Assembly (NCBI RefSeq): GCF_030818545.1
Contig: NZ_JAUTAH010000001.1
Location: forward strand, 1,865,001-1,929,000
Length of the DNA stretch: 64,000 nucleotides
Direction: 5' to 3'
Source of the DNA: Brevundimonas sp. SORGH_AS_0993
GTDB taxonomy: Bacteria > Pseudomonadota > Alphaproteobacteria > Caulobacterales > Caulobacteraceae
This document shows positions 38,532 to 45,924 of the stretch, in pieces (positions within the stretch are counted from its first letter, which is position 1; each line of letters begins with the position of its first letter). Under the pieces are notes generated by a model. The model saw only the letters and a list, made by a program, of their open reading frames with translations. It was not told the DNA's origin and searched no databases. Made by a program: the position numbers and the translations under genes.

Positions 38532-39518
38532 ATGTCCGCCCGCAAGCTTAAGGTCGTATTAACCAGACGCCTGCCCGACGCCGTCGAGACGCGGATGCGC
38601 GAACTGTTCGACGCCGAGTTGAACCTCAAGGATCAGCCGATGGACCGCGCGGCCCTGGAAGCCGCCGTCCAGCGCGCCGAGGTTCTGGTTCCCACCATCA
38701 CCGACGTCATCGACGCCGCGCTGATCAACGGGGCGGGCGAACAGTTGAAGATGATCGCCAACTTCGGCGCGGGCGTCGATCACATCGACATCGATGCGGC
38801 GGTCGCGCGCGGAATCATCGTCACCAACACCCCCGGCGTCCTGACCGAGGACACCGCCGACCTGGCCATGAGCCTGATCCTGGCCGTCAGCCGTCGCATC
38901 GTCGAGGGCGCCCAGGTGGTCGCCGACAACCGCTTCGAGGGCTGGACCCCCACCTGGATGTGCGGCCGCAAGCTGTGGGGCAAGCGGCTGGGGATCGTCG
39001 GCATGGGTCGGATCGGCCAGGCCCTGGCCCGCCGCGCCAAGGCTTTCGGCCTGCAGGTCCACTATCACAACCGCAAGCCTGTCTCGGCCCTGGTCGAGGA
39101 AGAGCTGGGCGCGACCTATTGGGACGATGTGGACCAGATGCTGGCGCGGATGGACGTCGTCTCGCTGAACTGCCCGGCGACGAAGGACACGCACCATCTG
39201 CTGTCGGCCGAGCGCCTGGCCCGGCTTCAGCCCCACGCCATCCTGATCAATACGGCGCGCGGCGAACTGATCGACGAGGCGGCCCTGGCCGAGGCCGTGG
39301 CGGCGCGGCGTCTGTATGGGGTCGGCCTGGACGTCTTCGAGAACGAGCCGGCCATCCATCCGGGGCTTCTGGGCCATCCGAACGTGGTGCTTCTGCCCCA
39401 TCTGGGGTCCGCCACCCTGGAGGCGCGCCAGGACATGGGCGACCGGGTCATCGCCAATGTCATGACCTATCAGAACGGCCACCGTCCGCCGGACCGCGTC
39501 ATCCCCGCCATGCTGTAA
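38532..39518 (+). CDS. D-isomer-specific 2-hydroxyacid dehydrogenase
   Basis: 328 residues. The NAD-binding domain has GKRLGIVGMGRIGQALARR (about 150-168), and the substrate-side residues are NTARGELIDEAAL (Arg, about 237), the Glu in VGLDVFENEP and the catalytic His in LLPHLGSAT (about 289). The family includes glyoxylate, hydroxypyruvate and lactate dehydrogenases; the WTPTWMCGRKLWGK stretch is typical of the glyoxylate/hydroxypyruvate reductase branch. The gene is divergent from the SH3 protein with a 67-bp gap. Confidence 0.88.
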   Translation: MSARKLKVVLTRRLPDAVETRMRELFDAELNLKDQPMDRAALEAAVQRAEVLVPTITDVIDAALINGAGEQLKMIANFGAGVDHIDIDAAVARGIIVTNTPGVLTEDTADLAMSLILAVSRRIVEGAQVVADNRFEGWTPTWMCGRKLWGKRLGIVGMGRIGQALARRAKAFGLQVHYHNRKPVSALVEEELGATYWDDVDQMLARMDVVSLNCPATKDTHHLLSAERLARLQPHAILINTARGELIDEAALAEAVAARRLYGVGLDVFENEPAIHPGLLGHPNVVLLPHLGSATLEARQDMGDRVIANVMTYQNGHRPPDRVIPAML

Positions 39519-39636
39519 GCGGCGGATTTCACACGGCTGTCGGCATGGCCTCACACGGCTGTCGAAAACGGCGTTCACAGGCGGAACCGCTGGGGACGCG
39601 CATCGTTTTCGGCGTCCTGTTCCGAGGAAGCGTGCG

Positions 39637-39888
39637 TTGGACTCCTACTACTGCATCGTCAATCTGCCCGGCGTGCCAGTGCGCGACATCTGCGTTCTGG
39701 ACGCCGCCTCCGACGCGGCGGCCAATCAGGCGCTGGAACAGGTGGCCCGGCGCTGGGCGGGGTTCGAGACCCTTTATCTGTACTGCGGCGAGCGGATGGT
39801 GACGGTGCTCAGCAACCCGGCCCTGGGCTTCGCCGAACCTCTGCCGGACCTGCCCCTGGCGGACGTGCGCTTCGCCACCGCCGCCTGA
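39637..39888 (+). CDS. small hypothetical protein with TTG start
   Basis: 83 residues (MDSYYCIVNLPGVPVRDICV..., ending DLPLADVRFATAA). A strong ribosome site AGGAAG ends six bases before the TTG at 39637, which supports this unusual start. The sequence is mixed alpha/beta, without signal or membrane segments, and I do not recognise a family. It is convergent with the moeB-like gene, six bases apart. Confidence 0.55.
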   Translation: MDSYYCIVNLPGVPVRDICVLDAASDAAANQALEQVARRWAGFETLYLYCGERMVTVLSNPALGFAEPLPDLPLADVRFATAA

Positions 39889-39894
39889 TCGGCC

Positions 39895-40633
39895 TCAGCC
39901 GCCGCAGACCGGACAGGCCGGATCGGCGGCGACCCGCACGGTGCGCGCGGTCCCCGCAAGACCGTCATAGAGCAGAAGCCGCCCCGTCAGCGGCTGGCCC
40001 GCGCCGGTCAGCCGCTTGATCGCCTCCAGCGCCGCCATCGAGCCGACCACCCCCGCCAGGGCGCCGACCACCCCGACCCGGGCGCAGGTCTCTGCCTCCG
40101 GCGGAATGTCCGGCACCAGGCAGCGATAGCAGGGCCGCCCCGCGAACACCCCGACCTGACCGGTCCAGCGTCCCAGGGCGCCCGAGACCAGGGGCCGACC
40201 GGCGGCGACACAGGCCGCATTGACCAGAAGCCGCGTCTCGAAATCGTCGGTTCCGTCCAGCACCAGGTCGAAGGCCGCGATCCGCGCCGCCGCGTTCTCG
40301 ACCGTCAGCCGCTCTTCGAAGGTCTGGATCGCGACGTGAGGGTTCAGGCCCCGCAGTCGCCCCGCCGCCGCCTCGACCTTTGGGCGGCCGACGTCGGCGG
40401 TGTCGAACAGGATCTGGCGCTGCAAATTGGACACGGCCACCGCATCGTCGTCGATCAGGCCCAGGGTCCCGACACCCGCCGCCGCCAGATAGAGGGCGGC
40501 GGGGGGCCCCCACGCCTCCCGCGCCGACGATCAGCACGCGCGCCCGCTTCAGCGCCTGCTGCCCCGGCCCGCCGACCTCGGACAGGACCAGATGCCGGGC
40601 GTAGCGTTCGACTTCGTCTTCGGTGAAGGCCAT
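39895..40633 (-). pseudogene. moeB: MoeB/ThiF-type adenylyltransferase, frameshifted
   Basis: The gene begins MAFTEDEVERYARHLVLSEVGGPGQQALKRA with the MoeB N-terminal signature, then VLIVGAGGVGAP. It should go on as AALYLAAAGVGTLGLIDDDAVAVSNLQRQ, but that part and the rest (DGTDDFETR, zinc ligands CYRCL and CPVCGG) are read in the next frame. The shift is caused by one extra base in a run of six G on the plus strand (40501-40506). It would otherwise be a full-length MoeB, which adenylates the MoaD C-terminus in molybdopterin synthesis. A homopolymer error in the sequence is as likely as a real mutation. Confidence 0.88.
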
Positions 40634-40643
40634 GGCGACCCCT

Positions 40644-40729
40644 CTAGAGCCTGATCCGTCGAGGCGGAATCCCTGCGCGGTTCCGTCCAGACGATCAGGC
40701 TCTAGCGCCCCGGCGCGCCGGGGCGCTAG
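40644..40729. repeat. intergenic stem-loop repeat copy 2, with an adjoining 28-bp palindrome
   Basis: Arms CTAGAGCCTGATC (40644-40656) and GATCAGGCTCTAG (40693-40705) are perfectly complementary over 13 bp, with the family's inner GCGGTTCCGTC. Directly after it, 40702-40729 is a perfect 28-base GC-rich palindrome starting CTAGCGCCCC. Together they lie between the BLUF gene (minus strand, downstream end at 40754) and the moeB-like start and may end BLUF transcription. Confidence 0.75.
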
Positions 40730-40753
40730 AGCCCTTCGCCGAAAAGGCCGGGC

Positions 40754-41161
40754 TCAGGCGGCGACCAGAGCCTGGCTCGTGTCGATCAGAAGCCGTTCGA
40801 TCCGGGCGGTCAGCGCCGGGGCGCCCGCATCTTCCGCCAGCAGCCGCTCCAGCGCCGGGGAGGCGTCGACCTGGGCCAGCGCCCAGTCCGCGAACAGTCG
40901 GGTCTGGACAGGGCGGTCGCTGAGGATGCGGATATTGGCGTGGCGGCGGTCGGCCCGAATCCGGGTCATCAATCGATCCAGATCGACGCGCCGACCCTCG
41001 ATCGCCTGGAAGAACCGGCCGTCGTGACGCATCAGAACGCCGGTGATGTGGTCGCGCCGATTGTTGCGATCCGAAACCCCGATGATATCGACCAGCACCA
41101 TCAGCTTGTCTCCGACGCCGCCGACGGCGTCGCTGACATAGACGATACGAAACAAACTCAT
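40754..41161 (-). CDS. BLUF-domain blue-light photoreceptor
   Basis: 135 residues, essentially one BLUF domain. The photocycle Tyr is in FRIVYVSDA (residue 8), the flavin-binding Asn in SDRNNRRDHITGVLMR (about 33), and the key Gln in RFFQAIEG (about residue 51). The remainder is a C-terminal helical cap. It binds FAD and senses blue light; as a stand-alone short form it acts by interacting with another protein, unknown here. The gene is single, with no clear operon partner. Confidence 0.88.
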   Translation of the reverse strand: MSLFRIVYVSDAVGGVGDKLMVLVDIIGVSDRNNRRDHITGVLMRHDGRFFQAIEGRRVDLDRLMTRIRADRRHANIRILSDRPVQTRLFADWALAQVDASPALERLLAEDAGAPALTARIERLLIDTSQALVAA

Positions 41162-41313
41162 GGGGTACTCTGGATACTGGGGAGGATACTGGAGGCGAAC
41201 GGCCTCGGTTAGCCGCCTAGCGTCAGAGTGTTAAGGATTTACGGTGCTTCGGCTCGGCGTCGGTTGTGGACGACGACCTTGATCCGGGGCGCGCCGCGCG
41301 CCATCTGCCGACC

Positions 41314-41886
41314 ATGACCTATTCCGCCTCCTCGACCGCCTCGTCCTTTCCCGACTGGCACGGCACCACCATTCTGGCGGTGCGCAAGAACGGCCGCACC
41401 GTGATCGCCGGCGACGGCCAGGTCTCGATGGGACCAACCATCGTCAAGGGCGCGGCGCGCAAGGTGCGCACCCTGGCCGGCGGCAGGGTGGTGGCCGGGT
41501 TCGCCGGGGCGACGGCCGACGCCTTCACCCTGATCGAACGGCTGGAGGCCAAGCTGGAGCAGTATCCGGACCAACTGGCCCGCGCCTGCGTCGACCTGGC
41601 CAAGGACTGGCGCACCGACCGCTATCTGCGCCGGCTGGAGGCCATGCTGCTGGTGGCGGACAAGGCGTCCATCTTCACCGTCACGGGCGTCGGCGACGTG
41701 CTGGAGCCGGAACACGGCGTCGCGGCCGTGGGCTCTGGCGGCAACTACGCCCTGTCGGCGGCCCGCGCCCTGATCGAGGAAACCGAACTGGACGCCGAAC
41801 AGATCGCGCGCAAGGCGATGAAGATCGCCGCCGACATCTGCGTCTACACCAACGGCAATCTGACGGTGGAGACCTTGGAGGGGTGA
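41314..41886 (+). CDS. hslV: ATP-dependent protease HslV, peptidase subunit
   Basis: 190 residues. After a propeptide of 17 or so residues, the catalytic N-terminal Thr lies in [13 protein letters not shown] (about residue 18-19); the proteasome-like core includes [11 protein letters not shown] and [15 protein letters not shown]. It forms the ClpQ chamber with HslU. The ATG at 41314 fits the family length; an earlier in-frame GTG at 41266 would add 16 odd residues. hslU does not follow; a nuclease-like gene comes next instead. Confidence 0.93.
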   Translation: MTYSASSTASSFPDWHGTTILAVRKNGRTVIAGDGQVSMGPTIVKGAARKVRTLAGGRVVAGFAGATADAFTLIERLEAKLEQYPDQLARACVDLAKDWRTDRYLRRLEAMLLVADKASIFTVTGVGDVLEPEHGVAAVGSGGNYALSAARALIEETELDAEQIARKAMKIAADICVYTNGNLTVETLEG

Positions 41887-41945
41887 TCCGCGAAACGCAG
41901 ATCGCGACCGGTGGTTGCGCCAGAAAATCCTGCTAAGCTTGCAGC

Positions 41946-43046
41946 ATGTACCGCATCGACCGCGCCACCAACTCAATCCAGGCTCTCAAAAAGGTGTCCT
42001 TTCGCGAACTCGGCTTTCGCGAAAGGACGCATCTTCAGGAATGGATCGCTCGCCAACCTTCGGCGCTGGGCGAGGACCTGCTGATCATCCAGAAGGAGTT
42101 TGCCGGTTTTTCCGACACGAGCGAACGTCTGGACCTGCTTGCCCTGGACAAGCAGGGCTCGCTCGTCATCATCGAGAACAAGCTGGACGACACCGGGCGC
42201 GACGTGACTTGGCAGGCGCTCAAATACGCTTCCTATTGCTCGGCCCTCACCAAGGAAGACATCCGCCAGATCTATCAGGACTACCTGCGGAAATGCGGCA
42301 GGACCGATACGGCTGAAGAGGCGCTCGGCGTCTTCTTCGAGCAGGAATACGACGACCTGACCCTCAACAAGGGCGTCACACAGCGAATCATTCTCGTCGC
42401 CGCGAAATTCCGCAAGGAAGTCACGTCCACCGTGCTCTGGCTCAGCAGCTTCCGGCTGCGCATCCAGTGTTTCCGCGCGACACCCTTCACGCTGGGCGAC
42501 GACCTGTTCCTCAACATGGAGCAGATCATCCCGGTCAAGGACACCGAAGAATTCACCATCGGCCTGGCTGATAAGGCCAAGGAGGAGATTGAAGGCGTGG
42601 AAACGGAAGCCCGTCGCCATCCGATCCGACGGCAGTTCTGGACCGAATTGATCCGCGCCATGAACGCCACGCCTTCAAAGCTTTACGCGAACATCTCTCC
42701 GGGTAAGGAAAGCTGGATCAGCGCTGGTTCGGGAACGCGCGGCGTGGGCTTCAACTTCGGGGCGACGCAGCGTTACGCCCGCGCCGAACTCTATATCGAC
42801 CGAGGCGATACGGCCGAGAATGAAGCAGTGTTCGACCGGCTTTATGCAGATCGCGCAGCCATCGAGGTCAGCGTCGGAACGTCTTTGACCTGGGAGCGTC
42901 TAGACCATCGCCGGGCCTGCCGCATCAAGCTCGAACAGCCCGCCGACGTGTTCCAGAAAGAGCAGTGGCCGGCGATGATCGCCTTCATGACCGACGCCAT
43001 GGTTCGACTGGAACGTGCCCTGAAGCCGAGGCTCAACGAAGGCTGA
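41946..43046 (+). CDS. DUF4268 protein with PD-(D/E)XK nuclease-like N-terminus
   Basis: 366 residues. The N-terminal part (about 55-100) has SERLDLLALDKQGSLVIIENK followed by VTWQALKYASYCS, i.e. the D...(E/D)-x-K core and the following Q-helix of NucS/PD-(D/E)XK nucleases. The C-terminal half (about 210-366) matches the DUF4268 pattern (RRQFWTELI, WISAGSG, ARAELYIDRGD, KEQWPAMIAFM). It is likely a DNA-targeting protein, perhaps in phage or plasmid defence. Its composition is less GC-rich than hslV before it. The gap from hslV is 59 bp and holds no clear promoter. Confidence 0.75.
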   Translation: MYRIDRATNSIQALKKVSFRELGFRERTHLQEWIARQPSALGEDLLIIQKEFAGFSDTSERLDLLALDKQGSLVIIENKLDDTGRDVTWQALKYASYCSALTKEDIRQIYQDYLRKCGRTDTAEEALGVFFEQEYDDLTLNKGVTQRIILVAAKFRKEVTSTVLWLSSFRLRIQCFRATPFTLGDDLFLNMEQIIPVKDTEEFTIGLADKAKEEIEGVETEARRHPIRRQFWTELIRAMNATPSKLYANISPGKESWISAGSGTRGVGFNFGATQRYARAELYIDRGDTAENEAVFDRLYADRAAIEVSVGTSLTWERLDHRRACRIKLEQPADVFQKEQWPAMIAFMTDAMVRLERALKPRLNEG

Positions 43047-43136
43047 GCCCCGTCGGAACCGGGTGTACCGGCCCCGTAGGTCTCTAGCAGCCCGGAATGA
43101 TGGACAAGAATGTCGATTGAACCTGACCCTTCCGGA

Positions 43137-43718
43137 TCACAGAACGTCGGCGATCAGGCCCAGGGTCTTGGCCTCCTGCGCCTCGATATACCAGTTCTCC
43201 GGCGCGCGGCGCAGCACCTCGTCCATGGTGACGGCGCTGCCGCGCACCAGGTTCTCGAACCCTTCGTTCTGGATGGCGATGGAGTGTTCCAATTCGTTCA
43301 GCATCGCCTTGACCGAGGCGATGCAGGTCGTCAGCGGCCCGGTGACGTGCAGGTGCTTGTCCATCTTCCGCTCGTGGATCATCACCCGCGCCCCGCGTGT
43401 CAGATAGCGGTTCTCCACGGCGAAGAAGCTCATGAAGGTCGCCCCGGCTGAATAGATGGCCGCCTTGCCCAGAAAGACCAGTCGTCGCGCGGGATTGATG
43501 TCGCTCTGGAACCGCACGTCCTCGCCCATCATCCGGGCCACCTCCGGATCGCCGCCCAGGGTGGACAGTTCGATCACCACCAGGCCGCTGTCGGGCGCCT
43601 GGGCCAGCTGATCCCGGAACCGATCGTACAGGGCGTAGTCGACGGCGCCGGCCAGAAGGATGCGCGGCGTGTCGAAGGCGCTGGCGTCCAGCCGGCCGGC
43701 CGAAGGAGCGTCGGTCAT
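43137..43718 (-). CDS. ClpP-like peptidase (Clp protease/crotonase superfamily)
   Basis: 193 residues. The ClpP fold is visible in ILLAGAVDYALYDRFRDQL, IELSTLGGDPEVARMM and the Ser region KAAIYSAGATFMSFF (candidate nucleophile Ser near residue 105), then His in VMIHERKMDKH (about 130). The Asp is not obvious. The N-terminal loop that binds ClpX/A and the active-site neighbourhood differ from housekeeping ClpP, so it may have another partner or function. It starts in an ATGA overlap with a 67-residue gene. Confidence 0.75.
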   Translation of the reverse strand: MTDAPSAGRLDASAFDTPRILLAGAVDYALYDRFRDQLAQAPDSGLVVIELSTLGGDPEVARMMGEDVRFQSDINPARRLVFLGKAAIYSAGATFMSFFAVENRYLTRGARVMIHERKMDKHLHVTGPLTTCIASVKAMLNELEHSIAIQNEGFENLVRGSAVTMDEVLRRAPENWYIEAQEAKTLGLIADVL

Positions 43719-43918
43719 TGGACCTCTTGCACGCCGGCGTCGTCCACCGGATAGCCCTGGGCCGTGGCCCAGGATTTAGCTTCGCCCACGGAAAAGAACG
43801 CCTGGCTTCGCACCCGCCGCGCGCCGTTGTCGTCGATCAGTTCGCACTCGAACCACCGGATGGTGCGCCGGTCGGAGGTGTTGCAGGTGCGGCGAAAGAT
43901 CAGGGCGTGCGGCGTCAT
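43715..43918 (-). CDS. small hypothetical protein upstream of the ClpP-like gene
   Basis: 67 residues, MTPHALIFRRTCNTSDRRTIRWFECELIDDNG...KSWATAQGYPVDDAGVQEVQ. It has three likely strands and one helix and no signal peptide. Its stop overlaps the start of the ClpP-like gene by ATGA, so the two are translated together. An accessory or substrate-adaptor role is conceivable; no family is recognised. Confidence 0.6.
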   Translation of the reverse strand: MTPHALIFRRTCNTSDRRTIRWFECELIDDNGARRVRSQAFFSVGEAKSWATAQGYPVDDAGVQEVQ

Positions 43919-44069
43919 GAAGGCTGAACGAAGTCTGTGCGCCGCAGTTCCGCCCGATTGTCTTTTTTTCCTTTTGCAACAACCTATTGCAAAGCCAGAG
44001 GCCCTGAGGGGGCGGCGATTGTCCTCGGTGCGATTTGCGCCGCCGCGCCCCTTGGCTTAAGCGCCCGGC

Positions 44070-45560
44070 ATGACCGAAGACGCCCCCATCCGTCCCCTGG
44101 CCCGCAATCCGCGGGGTTTCGCCGACAAGCGCGGCCGCGACCTGATCGCCGAACGGCGCATCGTCGCGCGCGTGTCCGAGGTTTACGAGCGCTGGGGGTT
44201 CGAGCCGCTGGAGACGCCGGCCTTCGAATACGCCGACGCCCTGGGCAAGTTCCTGCCCGACGCCGACCGTCCGAACGAGGGCGTGTTCGCGCTTCAGGAC
44301 GACGCCGGTTCGGACGAGCCGGGCGACTGGATGGCCCTGCGTTACGACCACACCGCGCCCCTGGCCCGGTTCGCGGCCCAGACGTGGGAGACCCTGCCCA
44401 AACCCTTCCGCCGCTACGCCTATGGGCCGGTCTGGCGCAACGAGAAGCCCGGCCCCGGCCGCTTCCGCGAGTTCTGGCAGTGCGACGCCGACACGGTCGG
44501 CTCGGATCGGCCGCAGGCCGACGCGGAGATCATCGCCATGGCCTGCGAAGGCTTGGGCGCGGCCGGGCTGGACGCCGGCCAGGCCCAGATTCGCGTCTCC
44601 AACCGCAAACTGTTCGACGGCCTGTTCGACGCGGGCGGCGTCACCGAGGCGGGCCAGCGTCTGACGGCGCTGCGCGCCATCGACAAGTTCGACCGCCTGG
44701 GCTGGGACGGCGTGGTCCAACTGCTGGGCGAAGGCCGTCTGGACGAGTCCGGCGACTACACCAAGGGGGCGCAACTGCCCGCCAAGGTGACGGCCGCGAT
44801 CGAGGCGTTTCTGGCGTCGGCCAGTATGTCCGGCCTGTCGCGCGCCGACACCCTGTCGGCCGTAGCCCGTTCCGGCGACCTGGGCGCGGCGGGCGAGGCG
44901 GCGCTGAACGAGCTGGCGGCCATCGACCGGGCGCTGAACGCCATGTCGGTGGGTCAGGAGGCGGTGAAGTTCGATCCGACCATCGTGCGCGGGCTGGAAT
45001 ACTACACCGGCGCCGTGTTCGAGGCGGAACTGCTGCTGGACACCACCGACGACAAGGGCCGGCCGGTCCGCTTCGGCTCCATCGGCGGCGGCGGACGCTA
45101 TGACGATCTGGTCGCCCGCTTCACCGGCCAGAGCACGCCGGCGACCGGCTTCTCCTTCGGCGTGTCGCGCCTGGCCTCGGCCCTGCGCGCGGCGGGTCGC
45201 GGCGCGGAAGGCGCGGTGCGCGGCCCCGTGGTGGTCATCGTCTTTTCCGAAGACGACATGGCCCATTATCTGAGCGCCGTCGCCGAACTGCGTGCCGCCG
45301 GAATCGCCGCCGAGCTTTACCTGGGGCGGGCGGGCATGAAGGCCCAGATGAAATACGCCGACCGGCGCAACGCCCCGGCCGTCGTCATCCTGGGCGGGGA
45401 CGAGATCGCCGCCGGGGAGGTCACGATCAAGGATCTGGACGCGGGCCGCGCCGCCGCCGCCGGCATCGCCGACAACGAAGCCTGGAAGGCCGCCCGTCCG
45501 GGCCAGTTCAAGACGCCCCGCACCGAACTGGTCGCCGCCGTTCGGCGCATTATCGAATAA
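44070..45560 (+). CDS. hisS: histidyl-tRNA synthetase
   Basis: 496 residues, class II synthetase. Motif 2 is FRRYAYGPVWRNEKPGPGRFREFWQCD (about 110-136), the histidine-binding pieces are RGLEYYTGAVFEAEL and the GGGGRYDDL region (about 347), and the anticodon-binding domain occupies about 385-480. It is longer than the E. coli enzyme (424 residues), like other alphaproteobacterial HisRS. The 151-bp gap upstream is divergent with the small gene at 43918. A strong terminator lies about 190 bp downstream, beyond a candidate sRNA. Confidence 0.95.
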   Translation: MTEDAPIRPLARNPRGFADKRGRDLIAERRIVARVSEVYERWGFEPLETPAFEYADALGKFLPDADRPNEGVFALQDDAGSDEPGDWMALRYDHTAPLARFAAQTWETLPKPFRRYAYGPVWRNEKPGPGRFREFWQCDADTVGSDRPQADAEIIAMACEGLGAAGLDAGQAQIRVSNRKLFDGLFDAGGVTEAGQRLTALRAIDKFDRLGWDGVVQLLGEGRLDESGDYTKGAQLPAKVTAAIEAFLASASMSGLSRADTLSAVARSGDLGAAGEAALNELAAIDRALNAMSVGQEAVKFDPTIVRGLEYYTGAVFEAELLLDTTDDKGRPVRFGSIGGGGRYDDLVARFTGQSTPATGFSFGVSRLASALRAAGRGAEGAVRGPVVVIVFSEDDMAHYLSAVAELRAAGIAAELYLGRAGMKAQMKYADRRNAPAVVILGGDEIAAGEVTIKDLDAGRAAAAGIADNEAWKAARPGQFKTPRTELVAAVRRIIE

Positions 45561-45672
45561 GCTTCGATAAAATTAGCCCGAAACCCTGAGTTATCGGCGA
45601 TAAGTCGAAGAAATTTCGATTATGGCCGAACCGGCCGTTGACCCGCCCCCGTCGACCAGGCCAAATGAACTC

Positions 45673-45788
45673 ACTCGAGGGCAAGCGTTGCTCAAGCGCG
45701 CAGCACTCGAAGGCGTTTCGGGGAGGAAACGTCCGCTCTTTAAAGAGCAAGATAGCCCGCTGCGATGTATCCCCCGCAGCGGGCTTTT
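45673..45788 (+). ncRNA. candidate small RNA
   Basis: Between hisS and the M13 gene, TTGACC (45638-45643) and, after 17 bp, CCAAAT (45661-45666) resemble a sigma-70-type promoter. About 115 bp downstream is a strong terminator. The transcript between would fold into three hairpins in a row: GGCGTTTC/GAAACGTCC with loop GGGGAG (45712-45734), the palindrome GCTCTTTAAAGAGC (45735-45748), and the terminator (45754-45785). No protein frame with a start is apparent. The sRNA is predicted from structure only. Confidence 0.35.
45754..45788 (+). terminator. rho-independent terminator
   Basis: AGCCCGCTGCG (45754-45764) pairs perfectly with CGCAGCGGGCT (45775-45785) around a 10-base loop, followed by TTT. 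It points in the plus direction and closes the candidate sRNA or hisS mRNA. Confidence 0.85.
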
Positions 45789-45873
45789 CTATGCCTGAAA
45801 TCCCAAGCCCGACCTGGAGAACCTGGAGAAATTCTCCAGGTCTTGTCCCTGAGATTTCCCTGAAATGTCCATG

Positions 45874-45902
45874 GAAAAGGCCGGGGCGAACCCCGGCCTT
45901 CC
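45874..45902 (-). terminator. rho-independent terminator of the M13 peptidase gene
   Basis: On the minus strand AAGGCCGGGG-TTCG-CCCCGGCCTT is followed by TT, i.e. a 10-bp stem with a stable UUCG tetraloop, starting about 25 bases after the stop of the M13 gene. A separate palindrome (ACCTGGAGAA/TTCTCCAGGT) lies between this terminator and the sRNA terminator. Confidence 0.8.
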
Positions 45903-45924
45903 TCGGTCGGCGATCCTCCTCGCC

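Noticed and set aside
40495..40510. Programmed frameshift in moeB
   Set aside because: No stimulatory pseudoknot or internal Shine-Dalgarno is evident; homopolymer error or mutation is simpler.
45712..45740. RNase P RNA, because of a GAGGAAA-GTCC-like phrase
   Set aside because: Only a short similarity, and the transcript would end at a terminator about 50 bases later; RNase P needs about 400 bases and other conserved blocks.
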